A stretch of DNA of 64,000 nt from Cranoglanis bouderius (GCA_023630585.1 CM042546.1:11929810-11993809), one strand, 5' to 3'; counted from the first letter of the stretch, positions 11,131-24,706 are shown. Numbers and translations: made by a program. Notes: a model not told the origin generated them from the sequence alone.

Positions 11131-11742
11131 TTTTAGGATGACCCCGTTTTCGGTCACTGCGAGTTTAAGATGTTAATCCAGGACAAACTGTGAACGCTTT
11201 TGTCCTTCAATGCAAAATCACGTCGCGCACTTAAGATTAATGTCATTAACACCTTAAACTCACAATTTGCCATAACAAGATGGAACAAACAGAGTGTACT
11301 CGATTATTTAAGTATTTAAATGTTGTGTTGAGTGTGTGAACCGTCTGCAGCAGAGCGTCTTCCCGCTGAATCTGTAAACGCGCTCCCTGCACAGCCTCGT
11401 GTACTCTGCACTGAAATAAAGCCGAAGGATCGTCTCTCGCACTACCAGACTTCCTGTTGACTTCCTATTAAGCTCTGATTCACTCTTCCGCACACACTCG
11501 TCTCTTCTTTTCTCTCCTAATCCCTTCGCGCGCGTTATGTAACGTCACTGACAGTGTGCCTCGGAGATGTAATCCTAAACGCTTTGAGGCCATTCATCCT
11601 CGTGACTTCTCAAACATGAGCTTTAATCATTTCCTTTAAGTAATAAGGATCATTTATTTATTGCGGCCATGTATTACTCAGGTATGGGCAAAGGGTTGCA
11701 TCTTAAATAGCTCATCATAGCATCATTATTACATAATGCAGA

Positions 11743-12325
11743 CACTGATCGGCTATAACATTAAAACCACCGACCGGTGAAATGAATAACATCGATTATC
11801 TCGTTACAACGAGACGAGGGCCAATGGGAACTATGGGAAGAAGGCAAGCCGGCGGAGGCAGGGTGATACTCTGGGTGATGTTCTGCTGGGAAACTTTGGG
11901 TCCTGGCACTCATGTTGATGTCACTTTGACACGTACCACCAACCTAAACATTGTTGTAGACCAAGTACACGCCTTCATGGCGACGGTGTTCCCTAATGGC
12001 AGTGACCTCTTTCTGCGCTCTGCCACACTGCAAAAATTGTTCAGGAATCGTGTGAGGAACATGACAAAGAGTTCAAGGTGTTGACCTCCAAATTCCCCAG
12101 ATCTCAATCCACTTGATCGACAAACAAGTCCGATCCATGGAGGCCCCACCTCGCATCTTACAGGACTTAAAGGATCTGTTGCTAACGCCTTGGTGCCAGA
12201 TACCACAGCACACCTTCAGAGGTCTTGTGGAGTCGACGCCTCGATGGCTCAGAGCTGTTCTGGCGGCATGAGGTGGACCTACACAATATAGGGCAGGTGG
12301 TTTTAAATGTTATGGCTGACTGGGG
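11743..12325 (+). mobile_element. Internally deleted Tc1-like element
   Basis: Terminal inverted repeats are visible (CGGCTATAACATTAAAACCACC at the left, GGTGGTTTTAAATGTTATGG at the right), and the right end abuts TA at 12326. The interior keeps only the C-terminal half of a DD34E transposase, including GTRWTRQ-scale fragments of the SPDLNP and RSMEAPPR region, with frameshifts. The left end is not next to a TA. It is a dead, non-autonomous copy. Confidence 0.8.
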
Positions 12326-14459
12326 TACATGTGGCTTGAACGACCTCAATGACCTGATTTGAAGAAACGCAGATAAAAGAGTTGAGAAGTTTGTGTTTTG
12401 TCACTATTAATATCTTTAACACACACCGTCTGACTCGAACTGAAGAAATGTCTTGAAATTAAAATCCGCTTCGTCAGCATTACATTCCTAGCTAAATAAC
12501 TCTGTATCTAGTCATCAAGTAGAAATAACAATCGCAGATGCCAACATTTCCTACACGGTTCTACACGTAACAAGTCGCTCGTAGGCGTGGCCTCTGGTAG
12601 CTCTATATACACTGTACACAGTAACTTCTACAGCCAATTAGTTACATTAAATTACGCACTTATCGGTGTGAAACTTATCGGTTGGTTGTTCGACTTGACA
12701 TTTGTTACACGCTCAGCTTTGTTGACAGATTAGCAAAGCGAGCTAACCGTACTAGCTATGTGCACTCACCCGGGCGCCAACGATCCTTCCTGCTACTTCC
12801 TTCCAAGCTTTATTTTTCTTTGTAATGTCTTCATATACATTTAATGAAAGGTCATACATGTCAGGATAGGTTACAAGTTCGACTCTGGGATGCCTCATTT
12901 GTTTCAACAACCGTCCAATCAGAACAGAGCTCATTTACATGTAGCAGTCCCAGTTCGGCCTACTTATATACTACGCACTAAACGCATGTACTCTTTTTGT
13001 GAAGAAATATACTATACTAATGTGTTACGTAACGCCACGTAGCCCGTCTCCGTAAACAGACTTCTCGTAGCGTTTCAGCTTTTCTTCGTTCATTATTCCT
13101 CATCGAATTTATACTCCTCTTTTTACACAACATCCAAATATTAATCTTACGTGACAATAAAAGAAACTTTGGTTAGTGCTTAACATTTACGTCCTTACAC
13201 TTAAATACTGAAGACACATCACGGACGTTACGCTCATCCGCCATGTTTGCAGGTTGAATTCGGCGAAGCAAACCGTCCCAAAACTCCTCCTCCCTCCTTC
13301 TCGCAAGGAGTCGTGGGTAATATTAGCTGAAAAAGTGTCCACAGATCCACAATTCGAAAATCTACCGACCATTTTCTGATTGTTGCGGCCAAAAGAGCTT
13401 GAATTTGCTTGCATTTTCAAAATTTGCGATGCGTTTTTTTTTTGGCGGAAAACTACTCGAATTGGCCGAATCGTAATCGCACGAAATTGCTTTGCACGGA
13501 TTTTCGCTGTGAGGTTTGTTGGTAAATGAGACCTTTTAGCTATACTCATGTTCGATGCACGTGACTCGAGGAGGGCTTTGGCTGAATGCGCGTCGTGATG
13601 ACCTCACATGACACGTCTCGGCCCAAATCTGCAGACAGTCTGAGGTCATTTTGAAAAATTGCAAGCTCTTCCGAACATTGCGGAGTTTCCTTGATTTTGC
13701 AGTCATTTCTGGGATCGCAAAATCCTGGACGGGATACTGTTCGGGATACTCATTTCAACATACTATGATTTGGGACACACTCTCATTCTAATCTCGGACA
13801 CCATTTAGGCCGGACGGTAGGCAAATTGGGACGCGGCAACGGTGACAAAAACAGCTGATGTAATTCTGACTGATAAAGAGAGGTCTGTTTTTTCTTTTCT
13901 TTTTTTTTTTTTTTTTACATAAAGCCACAAACATTTATTTCAGAAGAACATTTTTGTACCTAATAGACTCAACGTGTGAAATGATAAAGCTGCTATTTAT
14001 CTTTTATTCGAAATTTACACACACTCCGGTATATAATGTAATGTAAGAGCCTGTGAGCATCGTTGTTCTTTTATATATTGTATGTAGGTCTATTGTTAAC
14101 TCAGTTATACGAAGCGTAAGTGCACTTGGCAGCAGATTAAAGTCCTCATAAACAGTTCAAACACGTTGGCTAATGTTTGATTTGCTTAATAAAGGCAAAG
14201 CCGAGCATTATTCCTTGGTTTCACTTTGTACCCGCTAAAGAAAAACCCAGAGACCCGGCCCTGAGCCAGAACTGATGGATTTATGGAGGGCTTTCTGGCA
14301 GCTCATCAGTGTGCGATGTGGTATAATCAACATATAATTAACACGATATTCATATTACGTCCAATTAAGTCCAATCTCAACCGAAGCAGCGGATTTGTAC
14401 TGAAACTTTAAAACTGTATAATGCACACCCTGGAGCTTCCGTTCGCCGAGTGGCCTAGT

Positions 14460-14560
14460 CAGGGCTGGGCGATATATCGATAGAATATCAAATCATGATA
14501 AATGATAACGTGATACACTTTTCTGTGATATCGTTGGTATGGTAATGTATTTTTTTTTTT
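14460..14560. repeat. MITE-like fragment with GGGCTGGGCGATAT end
   Basis: The end sequence resembles those of the element at 15375-15860, including GATATCG-type motifs. Only one end is recognised here. Confidence 0.35.
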
Positions 14561-15374
14561 TTTTTTTTTAGAAACGTCCTCAAGTATCGCCATATGAAAT
14601 TTTTGCCACATCAGCCCTATTAAATTTATGATTTTTATTATTCGCAAAGTTTCGACTTCGCAAAATTCCAGCTTTTCTGGCGCGTTTAACAAAGTGTGCC
14701 GCCGAAATCCGCACTATTAGCTTGCGTAAGGTTTCACACAATGAATTTTTCACACTGTTCCATCGCCATGTCCCGTAAATCCTTTTCCATACGCCGTACA
14801 ATCGAGGAGTGCACCGTTTCTATACGCCATCCAGCGGATACAAAACGATCAAACCGGCCAAAATATACAAATCTATACAACAAAACGGCGCCGGTTGAGA
14901 GGACACAGGAGGTAATTCATCTGCACGATGTACGTCAGAGTCTCTGTAAAAACACCCCTCGAGCGCTCACCAGGCTGTTACCAAACCGTCATGAATCAAC
15001 AGTTTTACAATCGTGGTGAACATTTCCTGGATTGTCATGACACAAATATGAGTCACAAAAGCATAACCGGGGTTTTTCCCTTAGGCACGGCACACGCTGA
15101 CAAAAAAAAATGATACGACATTCTTGTTGCGTTTCACGAGACGTCAATTTTGAGGACTGACTGCATCAGTGTTCTGGAGTCATTAGAATTCAAATTCATT
15201 TCGGTTGTAACAACGTAAATCGAGCACGCTTTTAGCTTGTGTTAGCCAGCTACCAAGTTACGTGACAACTGGGAAGTTAGTTAGTGAGTTAGTTAGCTGA
15301 GAGCAAATTAATGACAGTGTTTTTTTTCCCTGCTCCTGACGAAACACGCTGATGGATTCGCACCGAAGATCCGG

Positions 15375-15522
15375 TGGAGCCAGAGGTGGGCGATATGGCA
15401 AAAATATCATCGATACGCGATATGTATCACGAAATATATGTCTGCGAATCGAATCAAGTGGCTGAAAAACAGTAGTGTTGCATAAAAACGTTTTTTTAAA
15501 ATGTATGTTGATACTTTATTTA

Positions 15523-15590
<68 letters not shown>

Positions 15591-15716
15591 ATTTTTTTTT
15601 AAAATGTTTATCAAAAATGTAAGTGTTTATCGAAATTTAACGACCGAATCAGCTCTTTTCAGTCAGTTTGTAATTGTTTAAAAAATAATAATAATAATAA
15701 TATTGACAGGATATTA

Positions 15717-15791
<75 letters not shown>

Positions 15792-15860
15792 ATATATGAT
15801 AAATGTGACAAAATTAATGACGATATCGATATTAATATTTCGTCGTATCGCCCAGTCCTA
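15375..15860. repeat. Inverted-repeat element with internal (AT)n arrays
   Basis: The left end reads GGTGGGCGATATGGC and the right end CGTATCGCCCAGTCC, so the ends are imperfect inverted copies. Two long AT arrays (about 15530-15588 and 15718-15780, the latter running into AC) lie inside. There is no coding capacity. The layout suggests a MITE that has accumulated microsatellites. Confidence 0.45.
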
Positions 15861-16794
15861 CTGCATGAGGTAGAAAGAAACTAATACCAACACAAACGAA
15901 TACTCGAGTATTCCAGTTATCCAGGTCAGTCCTCTCTCATTTAACATCCGACTCAATAAGGAACACTCGAACATATGAAATAATTAGAAATACTTCTTGC
16001 TTGTCCGGGTTCACCCATGTGTCAGCGGTGCCTCGTGGTGAATTTTGCATGCGGCGCTGCCTGTGGTTATTGTGCATTGTGTCTAAATATAGTCCGGACT
16101 TTGAATAACAAACTTTATCACAACAGCAGAGGACGTTCTGCGGCATTGAGCTCCGCGTACTCAACCGCTCCGCTGGCGCTGGATTAGTTAACGTCGGGAT
16201 CGATCTTAACGCCTGGATCTTTCTAACGAACTTGAGAAAATGGGGCTCCCGCTTGAGCACAGCTTCAGCACTACGAGCTTTTCGGAGCAAGACAGTCACT
16301 GGGTAAAAACAGAAATTCCCCAGCATCCTGTTTTTAATAGCCGCTGCTGTTGAGCTGAGGAAAAGGTCTGTGATTGGTCGATTGAAGTGTCAGTCAAACA
16401 GACGAAAACACGAGGTTCTTTGTCACATTTAGTGATCAAACTGCTGCTTGAAAAAAGTTTGAGACTTGCTTCCGAGAGCCATCTGAGAGGAACTTCGGAA
16501 AGCTGCGTGCGTTTAGTGTTTCATAACAGTGGGAGGGGCTTAGCTGTCCATCAAACAAAAGGGCGGGGCTGCAAACAGCAAGGCGTGATTTGGGAGCGCG
16601 GACTTTTCCGGCACTGTTTCGGCAACATCCGTGCGAGGATGTTGCAGTTTTTTTGCCGCGGGTGTATCCGAGGATAATTCTACACAATCACGCCGTCTTA
16701 ATGACTAGATCACGGTGACTTTAAAGAGTGACTCGAGACTTTTGAATTTTACTCAGAAAGAAATCAAACGCTTACATACACACGACTCCATCTG

Positions 16795-16905
16795 TCTGTG
16801 TGGAGTTTCACATGTACTCCTCGTGTCTTTGTGGGTTTCTTCCGGGTTCTCCGGTTTCCTCCGACCTCCCAAAAACATGCCATTAGGTCGATCGGTGACT
16901 CTAAA
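16795..16905 (+). repeat. SINE fragment
   Basis: GTGTGGAGTTTCACATG, TCTCCGGTTTCCTCCGACC and CCCAAAAACATGCC occur in the order found in the 20685-21005 SINE. The tRNA head and tail are missing. Confidence 0.55.
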
Positions 16906-17734
16906 TATAATGAGAGATTTGCTACGAAGAGGAGAACCAAGCCTGAAGACAAAGTACGTTTTCAAAAACGCTAAAGGACGGAGTCTGAGGTCCTGATCGC
17001 TAGCTCCTTCAGATTTACACACAAACTGAGATTCACAACATAAACCGAACCTCTGCACATTTATATAAGGGAAATGATACGTGTTAAAGGTGCAGCTGTC
17101 AGGAGCAAGCGGCTGCGGACCACAAGCCGGGTGTAAATATTCAGCCTTATCAAACCCTCACTCTGACTTTCAGCAGAGATGGAACAGTCCATCATACGAG
17201 CCTGAACATCACAGTGACGGACATCTGAGACGGAGATTTCGGCCGGCTTTACAGTCTTGTCAGGATTCTATAACGGTGTCCGATTAGACAGTGAAGATCC
17301 TCTAACGATAGACCAGCCATCTGTAGCCGCCCCACGAGTTCGCCGTGCTCACTCAAGATTTCATCTTCACACTGCCAGGACTTTCTCCAAAATTTGTTTC
17401 AAGACGTTTTAAAATTTCCATCTGCGACATGCAGAATCGGGCCGGAAATCCCACAGGCGGCATAAAAATCAGGATCCCAGGAAGAAATCACGTCGCAAGA
17501 TTATATCAGGCCTGAATTATTGGTGAGAAAGGAGAAGAGGCGTGGCCACACGGTCTAATCCGTTTCCCCCCCAATATCTAGCTCGTGTTCATTTAAATCA
17601 TAACTGTGTAGGAACTTCAGAGCAACTATGAAGCCAATACTGATATTTCATAATGTATTTTTTGCATATAGAGCAGGAGAGCAGAGTTTCACTTCAAGTC
17701 CCAATAAAACCTCGAGAGTTTTTCCTCATGATTT

Positions 17735-17740
17735 TATTCC

Positions 17741-17775
<35 letters not shown>
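17735..17775. repeat. (TTA)n microsatellite
   Basis: About 13 TTA units. Confidence 0.95.
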
Positions 17776-18582
17776 CAGCGCCACCCCTGACCAACTCCCA
17801 GTCCAATCAGTGAGTTTGGACAACAGGAGCTTAGAAAACTTGCTAAATATGAAGAACAGCAAAGTCTCAAGTCTTTTTTTTTTTTTTTTAAACTGTGGAA
17901 GATTTCTCATCACCGTCCGTCCATGTTAAATAGTACGATTTCCCAGACGAGGAGACGACACGTGTTTTTGGAGTTACGTCGTGGATGTTTCTGACAGAGC
18001 GTAAAGACGGAGATGCGTTCTCGATCGGTACGAGTTAGCAAAATTCCAGCACTAAACATGACCCAGTCGATAAAACACACAACCGACAAACTCCACTTTC
18101 ATTCGAACGAAAGAATTTCCATTTCTTTGCCCTCTCAGTCGAACGGTGAGAGAGAAGATGCACAGCCATAAACACGTATAAACCATGTTTACTGCTAACG
18201 AGCTGCTACTGTAGACCAAGACACGCCCTTGGGGGCGGGACATTTACCTTCTAGAGAGCGTTTTATTGGACGAACGCAACACTAGTACGGGATGAGTCAT
18301 GAAAAATATTTGATCATTTTCCTGAGTGACAGACAAAAGTTTTTTTCAAACAAATCTCCAAAACTATTTTTTTTGCATTAAAATATATATATATATATAT
18401 ATATATAATTGAACTGGTGTCCGTAACACTACACCAAGCTTTGGATTTCACACAAAAGTCGGTTTAATTGCACTCTGCCACAGTTTCTGGACATCACCGT
18501 GACACTTAAGTGACTAAATAACAGGCCCGAACAACCACACAAGCTTCCCTCACTGACAATTTGACATGGCAAATTCTCCCAA

Positions 18583-18700
18583 GGCTGAATCCCAAACCAC
18601 CCACTGCTGCCTATACAAGCGCACTACATAGTGCACATACATACTGGGCAATATGCACCCTACCTAGTGCACTGGGTCCCCATTTAGGATTCGGGATAAA
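18583..18700. repeat. Dispersed repeat with GCACTACATAGTGC palindromes
   Basis: A TAGTGCAC/GTGCACTA motif recurs and the unit is bounded by AATCCCAAA and GGATTCGGGA-type sequence. Weakly similar pieces occur near 5645, 23765 and 24750. This fits an old MITE family without coding capacity. Confidence 0.4.
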
Positions 18701-20684
18701 AGTGAGAGTTTTGCCATCTATCTATCTATCTAGGAAACAGAGCTAAAGCTACTGAGGCCTACACAGGCGATTAGCATTCCTAGCAAACACAAATCACAAA
18801 ACGCGTTACCAAGACCACCAAGAATATGTTCGTTATTATATTATGTAAGATCTTTCATGTCAAGTCATGATCATACGAGCTCTTAGAAGCTTCCACGGAA
18901 GAAACATTAGTTTTATCCATCCTCGCGAGCTCCACTAACAGCTAACACGCTAGCCGGTTGAAATCCTCAGTGCTAAGGATCAAAACATTAACTGGGTATT
19001 TCTTTAAAAAAAATAAATAAAAAAAAAATCGAGCGCTCGTAAATAAAACAAAACAAGCAGCTTCCCTCATCTGTATCTGTTCGTTTTATTAATTAGAAAA
19101 AAAAGAAACGTAATTATCTTAGCAGCCTAGCTACCTCGCTAGCATGCTAACCGAATTCCAGCTAGCAAAGGAGCCGCAAAAGGAAATGAAAACAAGCAGC
19201 ACGAATAAATAAGTAAACAAACAAGATTAGTATGAATTTAAAAAGAAAGAAAGGAAGGAAGTACATTTTACTAAGACAGAAGTTTGATTTACCTTTTGAT
19301 CCTCTATGTTTCGGGGGGAACGAAGGAGGTGATTAGGAGGAGTGATCCCGTATAAACACTTTTTATTTTTATATTTACTTAAAAAATATGTTCCCAATTC
19401 TGCTTAAACGTCCTATTGAAAAGCAGACAGATGCAAACAAAATATGCAGTGTTGGCTTAAAAACTGCCAATCCTTACACCATCTAGTGAAATAATCCTCC
19501 GTGTCCCATCAATGGATGCATAAAAAAAAAGAAAAGAAAGATGCGGTTAAAATAAACACATTTCCTGATGTTTGATAAAAATCCCGTGTGTTTAGCCGTG
19601 CTTTCCCGTTTACTCTTCCTTTCCGATTGTTTCTTTAATTTAAATTTTATTTAGGGCGATTAAAGCGTTTCACCCTATTGTCAATATTGCTGGGCTGAGT
19701 CCATGGCACACATAACACACACGGATAGGGCTCAACCCTGCTGGGTTGTGTGTCGGCCCATACTCTACGCCAATTGGTCGGTTTAAAGATTCTCAGCGAT
19801 ACGATTGGACAGCGTGGGTGTCAATCATGAGGCGGGGGAAAGAACGCAGAGTGAACATAGGTTGCCGAATACAGCAGGACGAGGGGGAAAAAAACAAAAC
19901 AAAACAAACCGAAAAAAAAAAAATAATAATAATTTACCACAGCTCGCTGCTGTCAACCGGCGACAGGAAAAAAAGGTGTAAGAAAAATTTAATGTGGAAT
20001 GAAGTTAGACTTGAAGTGAGGCCAAACCCAGAGGTGTACGATTCATTACAATGCGGGGTTTTGTTTTGTTTTGTTCCATAGAATCCCATACATTTGATTC
20101 ACTCGAGCATGAAAACGACGCCCACTTCCACAAGTAAACGTCTGATAAGGAAAAGTCACTTCTTACACTCACACAAAGAGCGACACTTTTTCTTTTCTTC
20201 TTCTTCTTCTTTTTTTTTTTTTTTTACCTAGTTTGCCTTGATTGAATCTTATATCTGTAAAGTTCTATGGAGTCGGCTCTTTGAATCGGCTCTATTAGGT
20301 GTGCGAGTCATCCGAGAGTCGACTCGCACAAACTCCTCTGTTTTTGTTTAACAGCCAGCTCCATTCTCAAATCGACGCTCATGAAGTGCCAGATGATGAC
20401 TAACACACTGTGCATAGACAAAAAAAACTGAGCTCTAGTCTGTAACTGTGCACCTACAACGAGGTAGAAGTGTCTAAAAAAGCACTGCAAGTATTTAACA
20501 CGGTGTTTACCAGCAATACACACACACACACACTACGAAATCAATTTCATATGCCACAGTTTATGTGTGAGGAATAAAACACTTGGGGGTGTGTGGTTAT
20601 AAAAAAAAAAAAAAAAAAAGACAAAGCTGATTTAGGATTATTTTCCTGTTAGAGCATGTTCCGAAGTGTTTTTTTTATTTTTTT

Positions 20685-21005
20685 TATCAGGTTAGCACCT
20701 TTGCCTCATGCCCCCAGGGTTGGGGGTTCAAATCCCGCCTCCGCCCTGTGTGTACAGAACCTGCATGTTCTCCCGTGCCTTGGGGATTTCCTCCGGGTAC
20801 TCCAGTTTCCTCCCCCAGTCCAAAGACTGCACTGTAGGCTGACTGGCATTTCCGGATTCTCCGTAGTGAGTGAAGGTGTGCGCAATTTTGCCCTGCGATG
20901 GCTTGATACCCCATCCAGGGAGTCCCCCACCTTGTGCCCCGAGTTCCCTGGGATAGGCTCCAGGCTCCCCCCCGTGACCCTGTATAGGACAAGCAGTATG
21001 GAAAA
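20685..21005 (+). mobile_element. tRNA-derived SINE
   Basis: The head carries a B-box-like GGGTTCAAATCCCG near 20726. The body carries the conserved TCCGGGTACTCCAGTTTCC segment, and the tail reads GGATAGGCTCCAGGC then AAAATGGATGG. This is a SINE layout widespread in fish. The 5' end of the head is incomplete. It lies between PPP2R5E and WDR89. Confidence 0.75.
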
Positions 21006-21349
21006 TGGATGGACATACTTTTTTATCCGTTTATAGTTACCTACTTATACACAATCAGTACACAGCAAAGGCCCTTTCGTTTTGGAAGGCGCAGTTGGAC
21101 AAGTTTAATTTTAACTTTAATTTAATAAAGATGAACTGATTTGGATGTTTCTCTCTAACAAAGGAGAAATAAATGTAAAGAGACTTTCTTTTCGGATTTG
21201 CTTTGCTGTACTGCCTTTAGTGCACTCGCTTTGCTAGAAAGAATTGTTTTGTTATATTTGATAGCTGGGTGGTAAAAATGGCCGATTGTTTACTTAATAA
21301 ACAACGTATATAATCCTGCAGTAGTGTTTTTTGTTGTAGTATTTCAAAT

Positions 21350-21354
<5 letters not shown>

Positions 21355-21383
<29 letters not shown>
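21355..21383. repeat. (CA)n microsatellite
   Basis: About 14 CA units. Confidence 0.9.
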
Positions 21384-21384
<1 letters not shown>

Positions 21385-21609
21385 AAAAGTACTGTGATGG
21401 GTCAATTAACACTGTGTGCACAATACAGAGCGTCCAAACAATTTGAATAAAGCAAAGCAAACTAAGCATTAAGTTTTAAACAGTGTTTGCTTGAATAAGT
21501 ATAACAACTGAGTGGGTTTTTCATAGCTGATGCAAATAATTGTTTTTTGCACAAACCGCCAGAAAGACTATAAAGTAAAAAAGAAAAAAACCCATTTTCA
21601 ATATAATGA

Positions 21610-21615
21610 TTTATT
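21610..21615 (-). terminator. WDR89: WDR89 polyadenylation signal AATAAA
   Basis: AATAAA on the minus strand, about 60 bases downstream of the WDR89 stop. A short 3' untranslated region is implied. Other sites further left are possible. Confidence 0.5.
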
Positions 21616-21673
21616 AAAATATAATCCATGTTCAATATTTTAAAGCTATAATCTTCCACAGAAAGGATGAAAA

Positions 21674-22170
21674 TTAAAATGTATGCTTTTTCTCTTTTTT
21701 CAATGCCTGCTTCCTGTGTGATTTTGCTTTGAGCTGCATGGACGAGACGCTTTTTAAATTGTCTTTCTTCCCCACGCTGATCTCCTCGGCTCCCGCCTTC
21801 CACTGCAGCAGCTGGCTGTCCTCTCCGCCCGTCAGCAAGGCCCCGCCCACCGAGTCCCACCAGAAACACCTCACTGTGGACGAATGGCCACCACTCAGTG
21901 ACTTCATCAGCTTCAGTTCATCGCCACTGCAGTCCAGCAGGTGGAGCTCTCCGCTGTGGGATCCGCCCACCACGACCAGGCGACCTGCTTCTTCCAGCCA
22001 CGTTCCGCCCACAAAGTAGTCCAGAGAAGTTCCCTCGGGTAAAGAGATGAGGGTTCGGGCGTCGGACGAACTGAAGAGCGTGAACGAGTCGTCGCTGTCC
22101 AGCCGAGACAAATCCCACAGATGGAGGCCTTCGTCGTGAGTCAAACACAGCAGTTGGTCCTGATGTTTAC
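21674..22170 (-). CDS. WDR89: WDR89, second coding exon (C-terminal WD repeats)
   Basis: This exon supplies residues 219-383. An acceptor TTTTTTTCAG precedes GTAAACATC, and splicing to the first exon restores the codon WSG-KHQ, with THDEG following as in vertebrate WDR89. WD40 signatures include LHLWDL near the start and a late repeat with GGHSSTVRCFWW, GGEDSQLLQW. The tail is lysine-rich (KKEKK) and ends at TAA 21674-21676, as in the mammalian protein. The whole spliced protein is 383 residues, close to the 387 of human WDR89. Confidence 0.92.
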
Positions 22171-22996
22171 CTGAAAAAAACAATTTAGTTTGGTGAATTT
22201 GTTCCTCACATGTAAACACGTTTCTCCGTCCTTTCTGTCCAATACGATTATAAGAAATGTGAACGCATGTCCAGGCCCCTGACGCTTCCACTACTGGACC
22301 TGCAACTGAAATGACCAATCCCAATAATGACCTAACCTTTTATTAGGGTTTGCCATGCTATCATTACATGTGCTGAAGAATTTAAACAGTTTTTTGGAAA
22401 TTGAATATTAAATGTACCATATGTAATAAATAAGAAGGCAAAAAACAAGTGTGGCAGCAATGACTGAAATGTCCCCAGTAGAGCCGATCGGAGTGTATAT
22501 AGTGTCAATATATAGCGTCAGTATATAGTGGAGTGTATAATATCAGGTCAAGGAGGCTTTCTCGCCATTCTTGCACTAGCATTCAGACATTTTAGCCAAG
22601 GAATGTGTTTTATGGGCGTGGCTTTGGAAGGAACACTGAAGGGAAATGACAGATTTGTTTCAACATGCATAATCTTTTACAAAAATGACTACACCTTAAA
22701 GTACTGTAATATGATGGATATATGCTGAAAGACCTCGGTGGGCGTGGCTTAATATACTAATGAGTATTTTTGATTAACATGCCTCTCTCCAAGAGTCCCG
22801 GCTTGTTCGAGTGCGCAAGCGGAACTAAACACAACAGCGTAGGTGGAGAAACTCAGGATTGCTCAATGAGACATGTACATGTATCTAATTATTGGGCCTG
22901 ACACAAAGCCACATGATTCATTCTGATGTGTAAACAATAATCACTTATTAACTGTGCGGAGAAGGCAGCAAGGCACAGAAAAATATTGTTGCCTAC
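22171..22996 (-). other. WDR89: WDR89 intron
   Basis: GT-AG intron of 826 bp between donor TCCG/GTAGGC and acceptor TTTTCAG. Nothing else is recognised in it. Confidence 0.85.
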
Positions 22997-23651
22997 CGGA
23001 CCAGCAGAGGGCGCTAGCGGAGGAGTCACAGTTGCACGTGGTGACGAGGGCGTCGTCTTCTTCTCCCAAACTCAAATCGAACACGTTCACCAGGCCGTCC
23101 GTGGAACCCGACGCCAGCCTGTCCGCCTGCATTGGGTGGAAGCGCACGGCTGTGATGTCATCACTGTGCGACTCCGAGTACACCCCCAGCAGCCCTTCCT
23201 GTTTGGCTCCGCCTCCTGTCATACGGGAGTCCCAGAAAACCAGAAAGCTGTCGTCGCCCAGCTGCTCGGTGCCGGCGCACACCACCGTGCCGTTACAGCT
23301 CACGTCGAACGAACAGTACGAGTGATCCGGATCGCTCCTGAACACGCGGACCGCGGAGGAGCCGGGCCGACGCACGTCCCAGCATCGCAGCGTCCCATCG
23401 GAAGAGCCGGTGAAGAGCAGATCGGGCAAGGACGGAGAAAATCGAACCCCGAACACGGCCCCTGCGTGGCCCGGATATTCTCCCAGAACTCGGAGGGTCT
23501 CTCTAGCATGCAGGCGGACAACATGATTGGAGCAGGACGCGGCAATGAAGTCTTCAGGGGAAAGGGCTAAGTCCAGGATGTATGAAGGCTCGTCTGGCTG
23601 CAAGCGTCTGGAGACTGACAGAGCCTCAAAGGTGTCTTCAAGGGAATCCAT
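22997..23651 (-). CDS. WDR89: WDR89, first coding exon (N-terminal WD repeats)
   Basis: This exon encodes residues 1-218 and one base of codon 219 of a WD40-repeat protein whose cellular role is poorly known. WD-type repeats are seen at about residues 45-95 (GHAGAVFGVRF, then TGSSDGTLRCWD), 110-142 (CAGTEQLGDDSFLVFWD) and 158-193 (SESHSDDITAVRFHP, then SGSTDGLVNVFD). The order and spacing match WDR89. The start is the first ATG after an acceptor (TTTTCATCAG) at 23674, so an upstream untranslated exon exists to the right. It sits between PPP2R5E and SGPP1 as in mammals. Confidence 0.93.
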
Positions 23652-24637
23652 GAGAGTGTAATATCGGCAGTCTCTGATGAAAAAAAAAAAAAAAAAGCTT
23701 ACAAGGTTAATTGAACCTGATGCTATCAAACATTGGTAGAAATCTGAGTTGATTTTATAGCCCTGTCCCGAATCCTAGCCATAGTGTAGCCACTTATATA
23801 ATTAAGCAATACCGCACGATATCGAGTTTTATACAGCAGTTCTAGAAATATTACTTTTGCTCCGCTAGAGGAAATAGATCCTCACTGATAACCTGTATAG
23901 TCTGCCATGTCCACTGATGATGTCACCAACTCTACTGTAGTAACGGTTTCAAACCAGGAAGTGGAATTTAACGTGGCGGAGTGATACACACGGTGAAACG
24001 TCGCAGTGCGGTTATAGGGAATATAAGCACTTTTGGAAATCCGCTCGACCGATCAAATTAGTGGACCGGAACTAACTGTTGTATAATAAAGAAAGATTCT
24101 TTTTTGTAAAATAGTAAATGCCTACGTAGTGAACATTTAGGACTGAGCCTAGCGTTTAGATTTTATTGTTGTACAACCTTTAAACCAATACACTACAGGT
24201 CTAAACAATAAGTTTGCTAAACTCTTTCAGATTGTTGGATAACTGACACGTCCTATGACACGACTCCTCAGCCCCTGTAGTATTAAAACTTAACATTAAA
24301 CATGATATATTCACTGTTTTTGTCCACTCGTGACCACCACGTTATCTTAAACTTAACAAATTTGATTGCTTTAAGCTCCGCCCACTTCACAATCACAACA
24401 TGTCACATATCCACGAAAAGCTTGTTTCCTGGCATGTATCAATTTCTGTGTCATTATGATATACACGTTCATTTCTTTTATAAACCTTATAAACCACACT
24501 GACTAGAGGGGAAACGCATTAATACACCGTGCAGGTTTACATTTAAACTTTGACATGTTGATTCCTGTCCCTAATTAGAAGAATATTACCCAAAATGTTG
24601 ATTATTGTCACATGTAGCTAACTTATATACAAATAAG

Positions 24638-24644
<7 letters not shown>

Positions 24645-24705
<61 letters not shown>

Positions 24706-24706
24706 C
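24645..24706. repeat. (TA)n followed by (CAA)n microsatellite
   Basis: About 12 TA units run directly into about 12 CAA units. Confidence 0.95.

Larger units (their letters stand above)
9541..21609. other. Intergenic or PPP2R5E 5' intron: no coding exon seen
   Basis: The stretch must contain the PPP2R5E promoter and 5' untranslated exon, but neither can be placed with confidence. It contains a Tc1 relic (10319-11130), a deleted Tc1-like element (11743-12325), ring-ended MITE-like pieces (14460-14560, 15375-15860), a SINE fragment (16795-16905) and a SINE (20685-21005). It also holds TA and TTA microsatellites. Short ORFs here have no recognisable homology. Confidence 0.5.

Noticed and set aside
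13187..13549. 120-codon minus-strand frame
   Set aside because: The sequence looks like part of a dispersed non-coding repeat and has no homology that I recognise.
20720..20745. Possible tRNA gene (B-box-like GGTTCAAATCC)
   Set aside because: No clover-leaf partner strands; it is followed by a SINE body and tail.
22986..23570. 194-codon plus-strand frame opposite WDR89 exon 1
   Set aside because: Antisense shadow of WDR89; no homology of its own.
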